From positions 682,001 through 746,000 of the forward strand of contig VTFK01000159.1 of NCBI GenBank assembly GCA_009617715.1: 64,000 bases of DNA. Reading direction: 5' to 3'. Under the pieces are notes generated by a model that saw nothing but the letters and a program-made list of their open reading frames with translations, was not told where the DNA came from and searched no databases. This DNA is from Plectrocnemia conspersa. Taxonomy: Eukaryota > Arthropoda > Insecta > Trichoptera > Polycentropodidae. Each line of letters opens with the position of its first letter. The stretch's first letter is position 1. Position numbers and translations under genes: made by a program. Below, piece after piece: positions 12,741-24,405 of the stretch.

Positions 12741-15118
12741 TGTGTAAATGATTTTTCTAAAATACTTATGAAATAGAGGTTTGGTGTAAAGATTTTCTAA
12801 ATGTGGCCAATTATTTTTCAAAAGATATGTCATCACTGTAAGATTAATCATCATTTGAGGAGAAAGTGATGTACTGCGTACTGCTCGTATTGCAAGACAT
12901 TGCTCGTTTATCAAATCTTTTTTTTTAATTTTCGTATTGCAATCTGAGGTTCTATTGTATATGATATACATATATGCAACTAAACTACAATTAAAATATT
13001 TTTATTGGCCAATGGTTTTGCGTCTTTTGAAATTCAATAACATAAACAAATAATATTGACACAGATAAAAACACTTTGAGAGTCAACGTTTGAGTTATTC
13101 GTCAATTGCCAGTTTCACATTTAAAGGATCATATTTCAACGTTTATTCTTTGAGGGAAACATTCAAAGAACATTTTTTTTGCATTGGATGGTTGAATATG
13201 AAAAATAGGTAACTTTACTCGATAACTATCATGCTTTTTAATCAAACTTTATAAATACAGATGAACCATATTATAACCAATATTTATAAAATTAAATACA
13301 GACTTTTAAAGTGACAGATTTCTAATAAAAAAATAAATGGGAAATTTTGGCTTAATATAAACGATTCTTGAAGATGATAAGAACAGTAATAGAACTCAAA
13401 TATCACTTGAATCAGTTTTTTAATTAAAACATCCCAAATTAGACAGATATTATCAGTTATAATATTAAATTATGTTTTTATCATGTTTTAACTGAATAAA
13501 AAAAATCTCTTAACAATCAATAAATATTATCAGGAGCGTGAGAGCCGTGTCCGAATTAATCAAGCATCCAGAGGCAAACTGGTCAACGTGTGAGGGCCTC
13601 AATTTTGTATCACCTGACCAGAAGGATGCTGGAGGGCCTGGCCCTTTCGAGATGAATCAATTACACGCACAAGAAGGGTAATCCATTATTGAGCGTACTC
13701 ACGGGGGGCGTAAGTCGATACGAGTTTTATCATTAATTGCTTAATTATTTCACCTGTCAGAGGAGAAATATTTATATTAATTTAAAAAAAAATAATCCTT
13801 CTTTTTCAGTTAAAACATGATTTTTTTTATTAAATATAAGTAACATTTTATAATAAGATAAGGATGTTTTTATTTTGAAACAACCTTAATTATTTTTAAT
13901 GTATTTATAATAACTTCTTAATATTTTTATCGTGAAAGAAAGAGAAATAGATTTAACAAATGCTGAGTTGTGATTTTTAAATTTTAATCCAAACACTAAT
14001 AACATATAATTTATTATTAAAAATGATATATGATATTTTTTTGGAGCATCATTAGAACATTGAATAGTATTCAATCGCACGGTTAACTTGCGGTTTGTCG
14101 ATTTAATAGGCGACCGCTCAATTGTCGGCATCGCGTTTCCATCTAGGAACATATCAAATTCATTAAAATCGAACCCTAAATGTGTTATTATATATACGTA
14201 TAAATTTTAAGCTCCATAATGGATTCCTATAATGTGAAACGATCGAGCTACTAGTACTACTACTCGTATGTACATATATGTGATGATGAAATATGTGATT
14301 TGTGCGATCCGGTTAAAACCGAGTTCAATCGCTTACCGCGCCGTTAACGAACCCAGGAACTGGAGACTTAACTAATCTATTATATTATACATATGCTTGT
14401 ACGTATCAGTACATACAAACTGTCTTTTGACGTTTAAAATTTTGATGAATTTCTCTCTACGGGGGTCCGAAGGCGATTAAAGTTCGCGCTAATTGAAAAT
14501 AATCAATTTTCAAACGAGAAATTGTTAATTTTCAAAGCGAATCGTAATCTAAAAACGGTTTAAATTCCATCTTTTGATGTTGCCGATGAATAACTCGATT
14601 TCGTAGCAGCGCTCTTGATACCATAATTACATCAGATACTACTCCGTTTTGTGGAAATCTTTAAAAATATATATATATATTATGTATAACTGTGAATAGC
14701 AGTCTGTTTTATTTTTATTTTTAGTTTTTTTTAATGAATTCAGATTATGTTGACTGGTTTTTAAATTAAAATGCGCCTTTTATAGCGAAAACAAATCTAA
14801 AAGCTTCGATGCTTCTATGGCAACGTATTTCCATAGTACAAATGCTATAAAATCGCTCAATCATATTTTGCGAGTATTTCAATCTGTTTTTCTTTTTATT
14901 ATTATATAACTCTTGACGCTTTGCAATTTCTCAACCCAATTGCTGAATTTTCATTTAAAATGCTTAAGCTTTTATGAAAAGCAGGGAAAGTAAATTTTTG
15001 TTTTCATTAAATCAAATTAAAAATTTAGTTCGCCGTGAGCTTTTTAATTTATTAAAAAATATATTATCAAGTTGAGCAATATTAAAATAAATATTATTTA
15101 GTATTCAGATTACTATTA
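12741..15118. other. Intronic stretch with one hairpin in a GC-richer island
   Basis: Mostly AT-rich. Between 13540 and 13725 the composition rises, and a two-step stem-loop occurs at 13563-13630. A second GC-richer patch lies at 14300-14600. No frame in this interval shows a domain. Confidence 0.4.
13563..13630. other. Two-step stem-loop
   Basis: AGCATCC at 13563-13569 pairs with GGATGCT at 13624-13630. Inside it, CTGGTCA (13579-13585) pairs with TGACCAG (13615-13621). A further GTGTGA/TCAC pairing is possible inside. The asymmetric bulge (9 against 2 nt) is unusual for a microRNA precursor. Confidence 0.4.
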
Positions 15119-15413
15119 GATCAAAGTATTCAAATGAGTTAAATTAAATGAAGAACATCTAAACCGAATTTTGACCAATAGGAGAGCGCAAAAAACAATT
15201 ATCCCTTCTCAGAAGTCAAAAATCCACGTCAACAGCAATAAAACCGTGCCAACGCCGACGCAGTGGGAACGCTCGTTACCGAGCGTTCCCACTGCGACGG
15301 CGCTGACACGATTTTATTGCTTTTGACGTGAATTTTTGACTTCTGAGAAGTGATAATTGTTTTTTGCGCCCTCCTATTGACCAAAATTCGATTTGAATAC
15401 ACTTTGACCAATA
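15119..15413. mobile_element. Foldback MITE family I, copy 1
   Basis: This is a near-perfect palindrome around a 4-base loop TTAC at about 15275-15278. The inner arms are GCAGTGGGAACGCTCG against its complement. The arms continue through TTATTGCTTTTGACGTG and TTGACTTCTGAGAAG to outer ends AAACCGAATTTTG...CAAAATTCGATTT, and probably on to TCAAAGTATTCAAAT-like termini. A 30-base insertion interrupts the left outer end. The second copy is at 46972-47236. It has no coding capacity and was probably mobilised in trans. Confidence 0.85.
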
Positions 15414-16622
15414 CTTTTATATCAATAAATATAAATTTTGTTTAATTTTTTATGCGCTTCGTGGCATAGGAAAAGCTGCTTTTAATTTAATTTAAATGAG
15501 TATGATATAAAGTTTGAGACTTATCTGACATTGAATTCAAGAAACTCGTTTCCAATCTTACTAAATTATTAGCATTTGTATTTATTTTTCTGAGAATAAT
15601 TTAAATAACATATATACAACTAATGAATATGATGCTATTTGGGGCTAGTTTATTTTGCTTAATTGATGATATTTACTATACAATATGTTTCTGATGAAAT
15701 TAAATACAATTAAAAATAGTTCGAATATGAAAATGTGTTTATTAGTAAATTATTATTTTTACTTCATGCTACTATCATTCGCCACTGCAATTAATTAGTC
15801 ACAAATTGATTCGTATGACTGCAACTGATTTGAAGATAAATGCCACTTTCATGTCAAATTTTTGTCGTAATTTTATAGACGAACTGGCAAGTCAGGTACG
15901 AAAGACAGTATAAAATAAATTATTTAAAGAATGGATTTTAAAACAATATATTATTGCAACGTATATTACAAAAACCGACTGCTCGTATACCGCTTGTAAA
16001 TAATTCAAGACAAATATTGCAGCAAGTCGATATATCGATTTGCCTTTTTAGGCATTTTGTTGTCTTGTTTATACCAACATATATTTTATCATCCCACTAC
16101 ATAAATTCCATAATACGCATTCTTTGTTAAATCCTAGCGAACCGCAGCCTACTTTCTTCCGCTCATTGTGCTTTCATCTCACTCATTTCCGCGAAAATGC
16201 AAAGGTAATTGTCTTGTTCGCGATTCGATAAATCATCTCAACATAGCCCTGCTATTTGTGTGTCAAACGTTTCATCATCGTGATGTGAGCATTTGATGAT
16301 TTCACGGAACGATGCCCCACGGGAAGGTTCGAGAGATTATGATGGTGCAGGACGTAAATCTCCGTTCTTGGCAACGACCGAGAAAATCATTTCACACCGA
16401 AACCATTTCATGGATAAATTGAACCGCAATATGCCATCGTTTCGACAGTTAATGATTGATTAATAAGCATATTGCGGTTACAATATGTGCGAAAGCGAAT
16501 CTGTTGTTGAAGGCACGTTGCAGAATTCATGGAAATGGCGTAATTTTTTTTATTTATTTTTTTATTTTTTAACGTATGTTTAAAGTAGTGGATTTTTGTT
16601 ATTAAGACAATTAAAAATATAT
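15414..16622. other. Intronic stretch, GC-richer at 16130-16430, nothing recognised
   Basis: AT-rich, then a patch with CpG and repeated TCATC/GATGA words around 16260-16310. I see no domain, repeat family or splice-flanked exon. Confidence 0.45.
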
Positions 16623-16820
16623 ACAAGTGGTATAAGTCGCTGACTGTTGACCTGAAAATCCTGGGTTTGAATTCCATATGGACTTTGGTGCTTTTTAATT
16701 TCTATCGTGTCCGGGAGATCGGAATTTGCGATTATTATATAATTATAATTCCGATCGAACATCACAGATTCAGTAGACTTAGTATGGAAAATTGTCTAAT
16801 AATGAGCTATTTCAGCTCAT
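16623..16820 (+). mobile_element. tRNA-derived SINE, copy A
   Basis: An A-box-like start (AGTGGTATAAGTCGCTGACT, 16625-16644) and a box B (GGGTTTGAATTCC, about 16662-16674) lie at pol III promoter spacing. A family-specific body follows (CATATGGACTTTGGTG, ATTATTATATAATTATAATT) and the end is ATAATGAGCTATTTCAG. The same order of blocks occurs reversed at 24131-24405 and 37250-37465. Overlapping 61-89 codon frames here are not genes. Confidence 0.75.
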
Positions 16821-19785
16821 ATAGAATATCTTATATGTATTCAGCAAAAACATAAAAAAATTATTGCTTCGACTATAACAAATGAGCAATATATAAAATA
16901 ATTGTTAATACTGTTGGGCAAATTAGGTGATAACTATAATATATGTCGTAGTATTTTATATTACTATAAATTATAAAAATCCAATTAAAGGCATATACCT
17001 TATTTATTTTATTATCATTGTATGTTATATAATACAACCATTTTTACTTGAGAAAATCGTGTTTGAGATTATTGCTCAAAATTATTATCAATATCAAAAA
17101 TCAAAATTTTCGACTATTAACCAATAATTGTTCCATCGAGTTCAACTATATTATAAATAGCTATTAACCATATTTTAGGTCAATGTTTTTAGAAATATTA
17201 CATATTTAATCTATATTATGTTTACTAATTTGCTAGACTCTATATTCTATATATTTCCAAACTATAAATATATTTCAAATCGAGTTAATAAATGTATTTA
17301 TTCCTTATTTAAATTATTATTCAGAAAGGAAATAAATTTTCCTTTTATCTACAACTATCCTAAGAAATCATTTAGATAGTAATATATGATATGTAAATAT
17401 AGATAATTACAATAAACAAATATTTTTCTACATAATTCCATAAAACAAATCACGTCACAGGCGTAGGCTCAAGTTTCTCTCTGTTTCGAAAGAAATTAAT
17501 ATTAATCTGAATACATTATAAATGCATCGTGGTAGGGATAAACCAGTTTAATGGCTCTCTTGTGTCGTTCATAATAATTTAGTGAAAACACTGAGTTTAT
17601 CATGTAGAGATTATATCATTAGTTGTTTCTCCCTTTTCGAACGCGACGGGGGTTAACGTGAATTTCTGAGGTTCCTTAATGGGTATAACACATCGTTATG
17701 GCATTTTAACTGCTTACACAATAAATATATTTAACATTTCTAACATACCCTTATTTGAAGTGCTGTTGGATAATATAAAAAAATCGTTTTCACTGATTGA
17801 ATCGAAACAAGTCATAAACATACACATACGTGGATTTTCAATCAAATCAAGCTACCCACATTGACCTGAATGTTGCTTTGTGCTAGTAGCTGAAATATGC
17901 ACAAAGGGATTCGTCGAATTTGAGAAATTAAATTCACCTGAAATTAGCAATTAGCTTGAAAATATAATATTATTGCTTTAACACTATAGCCAATATGTCA
18001 CAAAATTGATTTTAAATAAAAACAATTATATAGTATAAATTTATCATAAATTATTTTGACAAATCAAGCTTTACTTTTTATAGAATATAAAAAATTCAAG
18101 AATAAAAGATATATTATTTCAATATTGAACCTAATCTGACATGTTAGCATCAATATTATCATTGTGTCATACAAAAACAATACCTGCACGGCTTGAATGT
18201 GTCATTTTTCAGTCGAAAATGCTTGCGAATGCGAGTAGAAAATATTTTCACACTACATTATCTTTTCACAATTATATTATACATTTTATTTAAACGCGTT
18301 AAAAATATAAAAACGCTTTAAATAATTAAAAAAAATAGCTGTCTATGTAGCTTTTCAGTAAAAAATCTAATTATTCGAAATTAAAAAAATTATAAAACGA
18401 AATTTGTACTTCGCGTGATAAATCAAAACTTTTTAATTGAAATCACATGAATGATTCAAAGTTCTTTATATAAATTTAACATGAGCTTATATATTTTATC
18501 AAACTAGACTTTGTATATATTGTATAATACATATTTTAATATTGTATGTTAAAATGTTTTTCAAAGGTCGCTTATGTAACTGATGTAACGATCCTTGACG
18601 AATTTGATAAAAAAGGCATACGTGTCGAATTTCATTACAGGGCTTTTATGTCGGGATCCTAGAATGTTGGTGGCATGAAAGGATTTTTTTTAAATTTTAT
18701 TATACGATATACTTTGTATGACTGACGCTCGTCCATATACCATACAAAGGGCCGTTCCTGGGACCTTAATTGAATGATAGTGACAACGGTGCATTGTAAA
18801 TCGAAATATTATTTTTTTTTATAAATCTTGGGGGATAGAATTTACATACATCCAACTTCTGATCTAAAACGTCTAAAGAAAAAAATACCGTAAACTTTGA
18901 TGAGAGCAAAGTGATCTTATTGAAAGATGTGTACGTGACGTGACTTTAAACATTTTAAGGCTTCAAACATCGAAGGCGTCGTAAACTTTGCGACGTTTAT
19001 AAAAAAGTTAAAGTTAAAAAATAAATGGTCGTTTCAGCAGACGATTCGATTTCAGAAATGTCAGGGTGGGACTCGAAAGTTGATATATAATTAAGTGTAA
19101 ATATTTAATATTTATTTTTATTATTCAGTAATTACGAACAAAATTTAAGGCTATATAAATTTAAATAATAGCATACTTATCAAGAAGATAAATAACGTAT
19201 AACACAATTGATACATTTTTTATATATACAATATATGTTTTCGTATAAGAGATTTTTTATAGATCTGTTAAAAGTTGACTAAAAAAATAAAAACTTTTCT
19301 ATGATAGTTAAAAAAGTTAAATCAACCATTAATGTTACTGAAACAATTAGACAATTAAACGTTATTTAAAGCAAATGTATTAAATGTAAAATGTGTTTAT
19401 TCCATTAAAAAATATTTAATGAAAATAATTTTTGATTAAAATACAGTTCATAATTACGAATAAAAATAAAAGAAATACTTATTTTTATATTTGCAAAAAA
19501 TTCGTGCTTCACCATTAATAAATATAAATATTTTTTATATATATATTAAATTTTATTATATCGTTCCATGCTATTATTTGTATATGAAATTGTTTCATAC
19601 CTATAATATGTGTACGAAATTTTGTTTTTGTCAATATTTGCCAAAGCGACAATGCTCCAATCGTACTCTCAATTGAAAAATGTTTTTTCGCAAAAAACAA
19701 TTTGCATTAAGAGCTTAAACTGATTGCGATTTCACACACAGTTTATTTATTTTATTATTAAATATCTGTTTTATTTTATTTGCAG
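16821..19785. other. AT-rich intronic stretch up to the SAM exon acceptor
   Basis: No coding or repeat feature recognised. Small frames at 16927, 17679 and 19491 are AT-driven. The last 50 bases form the pyrimidine-rich acceptor of the exon at 19786. Confidence 0.5.
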
Positions 19786-19857
19786 AAATCGAAGCTACAG
19801 AAGCTTGCAAGTGGTTAAGGGCTGCAGGTTTTCCGCAGTATGCTCAAATGTATGAAG
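19786..19857 (+). CDS. cv-c: Internal exon, first part of the SAM domain of a DLC/STARD13-type RhoGAP (crossveinless-c-like)
   Basis: This 72-nt exon is preceded by a pyrimidine-rich tract ending TTGCAG (AG at 19784-19785) and followed by a strong donor GTGAGT at 19858. It reads in one frame: two bases of a split codon, 23 codons, and one base of the next codon. The peptide contains EACKWLRAAGFPQYAQMYE, which matches helix 1-2 of the SAM domain in vertebrate DLC1 and STARD13 and fly Cv-c (WLRAAGFPQYAQ is essentially diagnostic). In that family the SAM domain is N-terminal, followed by a serine-rich region, a RhoGAP domain and a START domain. The protein acts at adhesions and septate junctions to switch off Rho GTPases. 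The exon is far too short for ORF finders, and both flanking introns are very long. The gene symbol is inferred from family membership only; a DLC-like paralogue cannot be excluded. Confidence 0.9.
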
Positions 19858-20304
19858 GTGAGTGAAATTTTAAATATTTTTGTAAATTAAAATGTAGATT
19901 AACTACTTATAATATATTATATATGCATATATGTACGTAAACTGCTTGGTATATAATAATAATCAACATATTTTCTTTTACAATAAAAAATACTTTTAAT
20001 TTAATTAAAGCTGTTTTTTAAGCTCTGGAGTATAATTATAATTATTAAAAATATGTTTTTCTGTATAGAGATAGTATTTTATAGTAAATTATGGGTGCTT
20101 TGTTAAGTGTTTTTGTTTTTTATTGTAATACTGAACTAAAGGAAAAATATAATACTATAACTATTATATACAGGCTTTAATAAATAACTAAATCATAAAT
20201 CGGGCTATTGAATGTTTATGACAACTAAAAATGGTATGCTTATAATTAGCCGTAAAAAATTAAAGTAATATCAAATTATAGCATAAAACTTGACATATCA
20301 CTAA

Positions 20305-20538
20305 CCCTTTGAACGCGGAAATTTAATAAGCTTAAAAATTTAATAAGCACAATACCAGTTTTAAACAAACTTATTTAATTTTTCAAGAAAAAACTTTTTT
20401 ATGAATAAACATAAAATATCATTTTAAGTAAATAAAAATTAAAAATATTTTGCTTGAAAACAAAGTATCAAGGTAAAATTTGCATTTTTCAAAAAAAAAA
20501 CAAATAAATTTTATTTTTTGATTAACGCGTCCAAAGGG
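20305..20538. mobile_element. piggyBac-like MITE
   Basis: The left end CCCTTTGAACGCG and right end CGCGTCCAAAGGG are inverted repeats of 13 bp with one mismatch. The element is 234 bp. Both flanks are CTAA (20301-20304 and 20539-20542), a one-base variant of the TTAA duplicated by piggyBac-type transposases, whose ends typically start CCC. It is non-coding and AT-rich inside. Confidence 0.65.
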
Positions 20539-20653
20539 CTAATGTAACAAAAAAAATCATATCATTTTTCAGTAGCGATTTTTACACCATAAATTTAACT
20601 TTTTGCTTAAATATTTAATAAGCACAATACCAGTTTTAAACAAACTTATTTAA
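20339..20653 (+). repeat. Direct 40-bp duplication, one copy inside and one outside the MITE
   Basis: The 40 bases at 20339-20378 (starting TTTAATAAGCACAATACCAG) recur identically at 20614-20653, 275 bp downstream. The first copy is within the piggyBac-like element and the second is beyond its right end. This points to a truncated second copy of the element or a recent local duplication. Confidence 0.85.
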
Positions 20654-22420
20654 ATTTTCATTGTCTATCATAGGCGTCGTCAAAAGAACCAAATATGATT
20701 TAGTTATAATGCGATTTAAAAAAAATCGAAAGCCTTAAATATATTTTACAAGTACGGTTTAGTTCAATACAACTAAGGAAAAATTACCATAATAAAAATG
20801 AAAGCAAATATTTTTGTTGACATTGTAAATGTATACATACTAGTATATAATACAAATTTCTAAAATTTTTTTTTAAATATTTGCTAAAAATTTACGCGAT
20901 ATCGTTTCTCAAGTATTTTACAAATATTGTAATCCTTTCCGATTATATAGCGCATACCTTGGGACTTAAGCTGTCAAAATGTTTCTCATGGTGGTGTCCC
21001 ATTCTAACGAGCAAACCCATTTTTTCATAGACGATTAAAACGCTTTATCGCGTCTTTAATTGGCTTTTTCACGATTAAATAGCATGAGTTAATCCCTCCA
21101 ATTGTGAACATAAGAGTGGTTTAACTAAAGAATCTTACAGTAATTAAATTTTCAATTTTTTAATGTACGGTATTATTGACGAATATGTTGCATTTATTTA
21201 TTTAATAGATATCTGACCCTCATGACTTGACAGGCTTCCCAAATGCGTCATGACGTATTTTATATATAATAATAATAGTTATTTAAACATACAAATACAT
21301 ATGCTACACTTTAACATACATGTGTATGTAAGTACTATAAGCACACACATATTACAAGTGCGCACAAATGTTTTATGAAATAAAATTCATTTAAACATTT
21401 TTTTAATATCTATACATAACCGTTCTTGTATTTCATATTATAATAAAAATCGATAACTTTTGTTTAAAGACCCACAATACCTACATACGTTCCAACATCC
21501 TTTCTGTTTCACATTACATTATTAAATTGCCGACAAAACAGGATCCGGATTAACCGTGACCTATATTTACATAAATTTCATTGTATCCACGTATACAATA
21601 ATGTAAACATTGAACGCTCCAGTTTCAAAGTGTCGATTATAATACATAGGTAGTCTCGCATACCGAATACACATCGGCACGGATTCTAAGGGAGTCGTTA
21701 TGTTCTGACCTACTTTTCTCCAAAACCGCGCCCTTGCTCCCGGACAGAATTCTGTATGTAAAGTTACATCAGGAATGCTGAAAACAATTGGCAATTAGGA
21801 TACTGCAGCGCTATGTAATTATAATATTATATATTTTTATAGTTATGGTAGCTATTAACGGCGGATTAGCGATGCGGGCGTCATTAGTCGTATCACTATT
21901 CCACTTACCCATTTGTCAACGTGTGTGTGTATATAAATAAATGTAATAATGCGTGCATGATAATAAGTATGGAACCGGGGGAACCGGTAAAGTACCTGCC
22001 AACAGGCGAAGCATTCAGTTGTCAGTCAATCCGGGTCGACAGTTATCAAATGCGCCACGCAGTCTCCCGAAGAATGTTCCGCAGTCTTATTAAATAACTG
22101 GTGCGTTCCTCTTGACGATGACCTAACCAACACATGTGGGCTATGTACAATTGAATGCATGATATAATAAGTATATTCCATATATGTAGGTATTGACTAC
22201 GCTTTGTTTTAAAGTCACAATTATATAAAAAATATGCTAGTCGTACATAATTAATAATTTCAAAGCTACAGTGAATTACAATATTAAATCAAATGCTATT
22301 AGTTACAATAATAAAATAATTTAAAACATAATTAAATCTTGCACATTATAAAAAAACTAAATCACTAGAATAGATCTATAGCTATTAAAACTATTGTTTG
22401 AAACTATTAAATAATATGTA
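20654..22420. other. Intronic stretch, GC-richer at 21540-21800 and 21950-22140
   Basis: AT-rich with two CpG-containing islands that do not match any repeat in the window. No domain was found in the 75-codon minus frame at 21567-21794. The islands are candidate regulatory DNA, by composition only. Confidence 0.35.
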
Positions 22421-23059
22421 AAGGGTGCTTATTTTAGAAGAAACACTTTTTCCAGCGACAGCCAATTTGATAGCTGACAGTTGATTTGCGCTCAGCTTGC
22501 TTTGCCATTTTAGCATAAATAGACTTACGCCAGAATAACGCTGGAAAATTGTGAAAATTTATTCAGGTTCAATTCATGAAACTTACCGTGCGCTACGTCT
22601 ATTTTACAGTCGACATAAACGTCCATCCGAGGAAGGAATTCGAATAACCTTGGATTTTTTTGCACCAAATTGATAATACGCATCCGCAGAGACGTCGTAC
22701 GTGTGTTTTTGGGCACCGAAAAAGTTATTTTTGCTGTGGAGCGTAGTATTGAGAAGGACCCGAATAAGTCTTTATCTTGCACAGAAATTGTATCTTCGAT
22801 CCACTTTATGACTGGTTTCTCATCGGAGTCCAGGTTTAAGTATCCAGAGCTACAAAGCTTGCTGACAGATCACGGAATCATGGAAATTATCTTCCGGTCA
22901 TATATTGTTTTCTGTGACCATTTCATAACAAAGAAATATTCATTCAATGCACCGGAAAATCCTTGCGTGTTATTTATGAGGGAACACTTTAGTTCAGGTC
23001 GTAACGAGAGCCTTTGTGTGATCGCACTATTGTCAAATAATCACTTTTGGTCACAGTAA
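22421..23059 (+). pseudogene. mariner/Tc1-superfamily transposase N-terminal remnant
   Basis: Plus-strand reading from about 22508 gives INRLTPE, a stop, then RWKIVKIYSGSIHETYRALR and FYSRHKRPSEEGIR. This matches the first helix-turn-helix of insect mariner-like transposases, which have LTP.QR..IV..Y and TLRAL...YG..NRP. After a frameshift near 22668 comes RTEKVIFAVERSIEKDPN-like sequence (RTEKV is GTEKV here), matching the linker before the second HTH. The catalytic DDE/D part is not recognisable. The frame 22670-23059 joins real and chance sequence. The GGGTGCTTATTTTAGAAG block at 22424 may be the remaining 5' end. Confidence 0.65.
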
Positions 23060-24130
23060 TTACGCGAATTTCAAGAATAAGATCCTTTACAACCGTGGCT
23101 CTTTATAGTCCCCACAACCTCTTAGCGCCCGCCTTCTAGAGGGGCGCTGTTTCTGGCGGATGCCAGGAAACGGTGGGGTGGATTCTCCAGAAATAATACG
23201 ACGATAGTTCTAGCAACTCTCTGATTGAGCATTGTCCTGCGACTATCTTTATTTAATTAATCATCCGTTATTTATAGTATAAATATAATTCGATACACGT
23301 GTGAATAATGATAATACAAATTAATGCGCAACACGTGTAAATAATTACATACAATTTGACTAACGGGTAACATGTGCCTATAATAATTTACTCGTTGCTA
23401 TGCGAATTTATTTGTATTCAAATAATATGAGATTATTGAACCCGACCATTAGCAGTAGCTAATTTGTTGGTCCCATCAACCTGAAATATATTATAAATGT
23501 TTTAATATTAGTATAAAACATTTTATTTATAATAATTTGTTTTGTACGATGGTGAGACAATTTCAAAACAGCGCTATTGTCCTGTTAATTTCATCATACA
23601 AGGATCAAGGTGATAGCTTTCTAGAAATAATTTCTGCTAGAGATGAAACCTTTGTTCACTAGCACCAGTTGAAAAAAAAGAATACGATAAATTAATGAAT
23701 GCCGAACAAACAATGTACGGTAAATATTACGTCTCATTAAATTAGGGTATTTTTAGAGAAGTACATGCCCAGAGAGAAAACATACGCTAATCTCCGATAT
23801 GTAAATAAATCAAACAGAAAAACTCTGTCTTATGTGTAAACCACTCTTAATTCTTAGCTGTGTAATGCGCAAGCTTTTCCACCTAAGAAAAACTACATAT
23901 ATATGTATGTGTATGAATCGATATTTTGGTCAACTTCCTACTTGGGCTGTTGGTAAAGACACACGCGGTTGGTTAACTTCGTCGCGATTTTTTAATAGTC
24001 TCAAAACATCACTTTTTTGTTGTAGACGCATAAAATAATTATACACCAGCGAAAGTCAGGTCCAAAAACAACCATACTTTACATACAATGGAGGGTTTTT
24101 TGTTGCTAAATACATATAAAATATTCTCTA
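23060..24130. other. Intronic stretch; GC-rich 23090-23230 of unknown origin
   Basis: A compact GC-rich block (CTTAGCGCCCGCCTTCTAG, GGGGCGCTGTTTCTGGCGGA) follows the mariner remnant. It looks like the end of another mobile element, but I could not place terminal repeats. The rest is AT-rich. A 68-codon frame at 23832 has no domain. Confidence 0.35.
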
Positions 24131-24405
24131 TTAGCTGAAGTAGCTCATTATTAAAAAACTTTCAATACTTAATTTTGATTAATTATCTCAATAATTTACA
24201 AAATTAGATTTTGATTATTTAACATGATATTCATCTGTGAGATTAGATAAATTTAAGTAAACCTAAGATTGATTGAAATTATATTTGTATAATAATCACT
24301 AATTCTCCAAGACACAGTAGAAATTTAAAATCACTAAAGTCCATATGGGATTCGAACCTAAATCTTTCAGGTCAATAGTTAGCGAATTTTTCGCCAAATT
24401 TACGC
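24131..24405 (-). mobile_element. tRNA-derived SINE, copy B
   Basis: On the minus strand this copy has the best preserved box B of the family, GGTTCGAATCCCATATGGAC, preceded by CTATTGACCTGAAAG. The body is ATTATTATACAAATATAATT, followed by TCTAATCTCACAGATGAATA and an end matching copy A (AATAATGAGCTACTTCAG). The A-box region is degraded (CGCTAACTATTGACC remains). Confidence 0.75.

Larger units (their letters stand above)
1..19785 (+). other. Upstream intron sequence of the cv-c-like gene (3' 19.8 kb)
   Basis: Everything from the left edge to the acceptor at 19785 is non-coding on the gene strand. It behaves as the end of a very long intron, or of introns between alternative first exons outside the window. 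It holds the ratchet-type splice site at 134-158, two Tigger fragments, foldback MITEs, tRNA-like SINE pieces and long AT-rich tracts. The next upstream exon must end in phase 1, because the exon at 19786 starts with the last two bases of a codon (xAA, probably Glu). Confidence 0.75.

Noticed and set aside
12693..12971. 92-codon minus-strand frame
   Set aside because: It overlaps the Tigger tail in a different frame. The transposase similarity is in the other frame, so this is a shadow.
22525..22782. 85-codon minus-strand frame
   Set aside because: Antisense shadow of the mariner HTH region, which reads on the plus strand.
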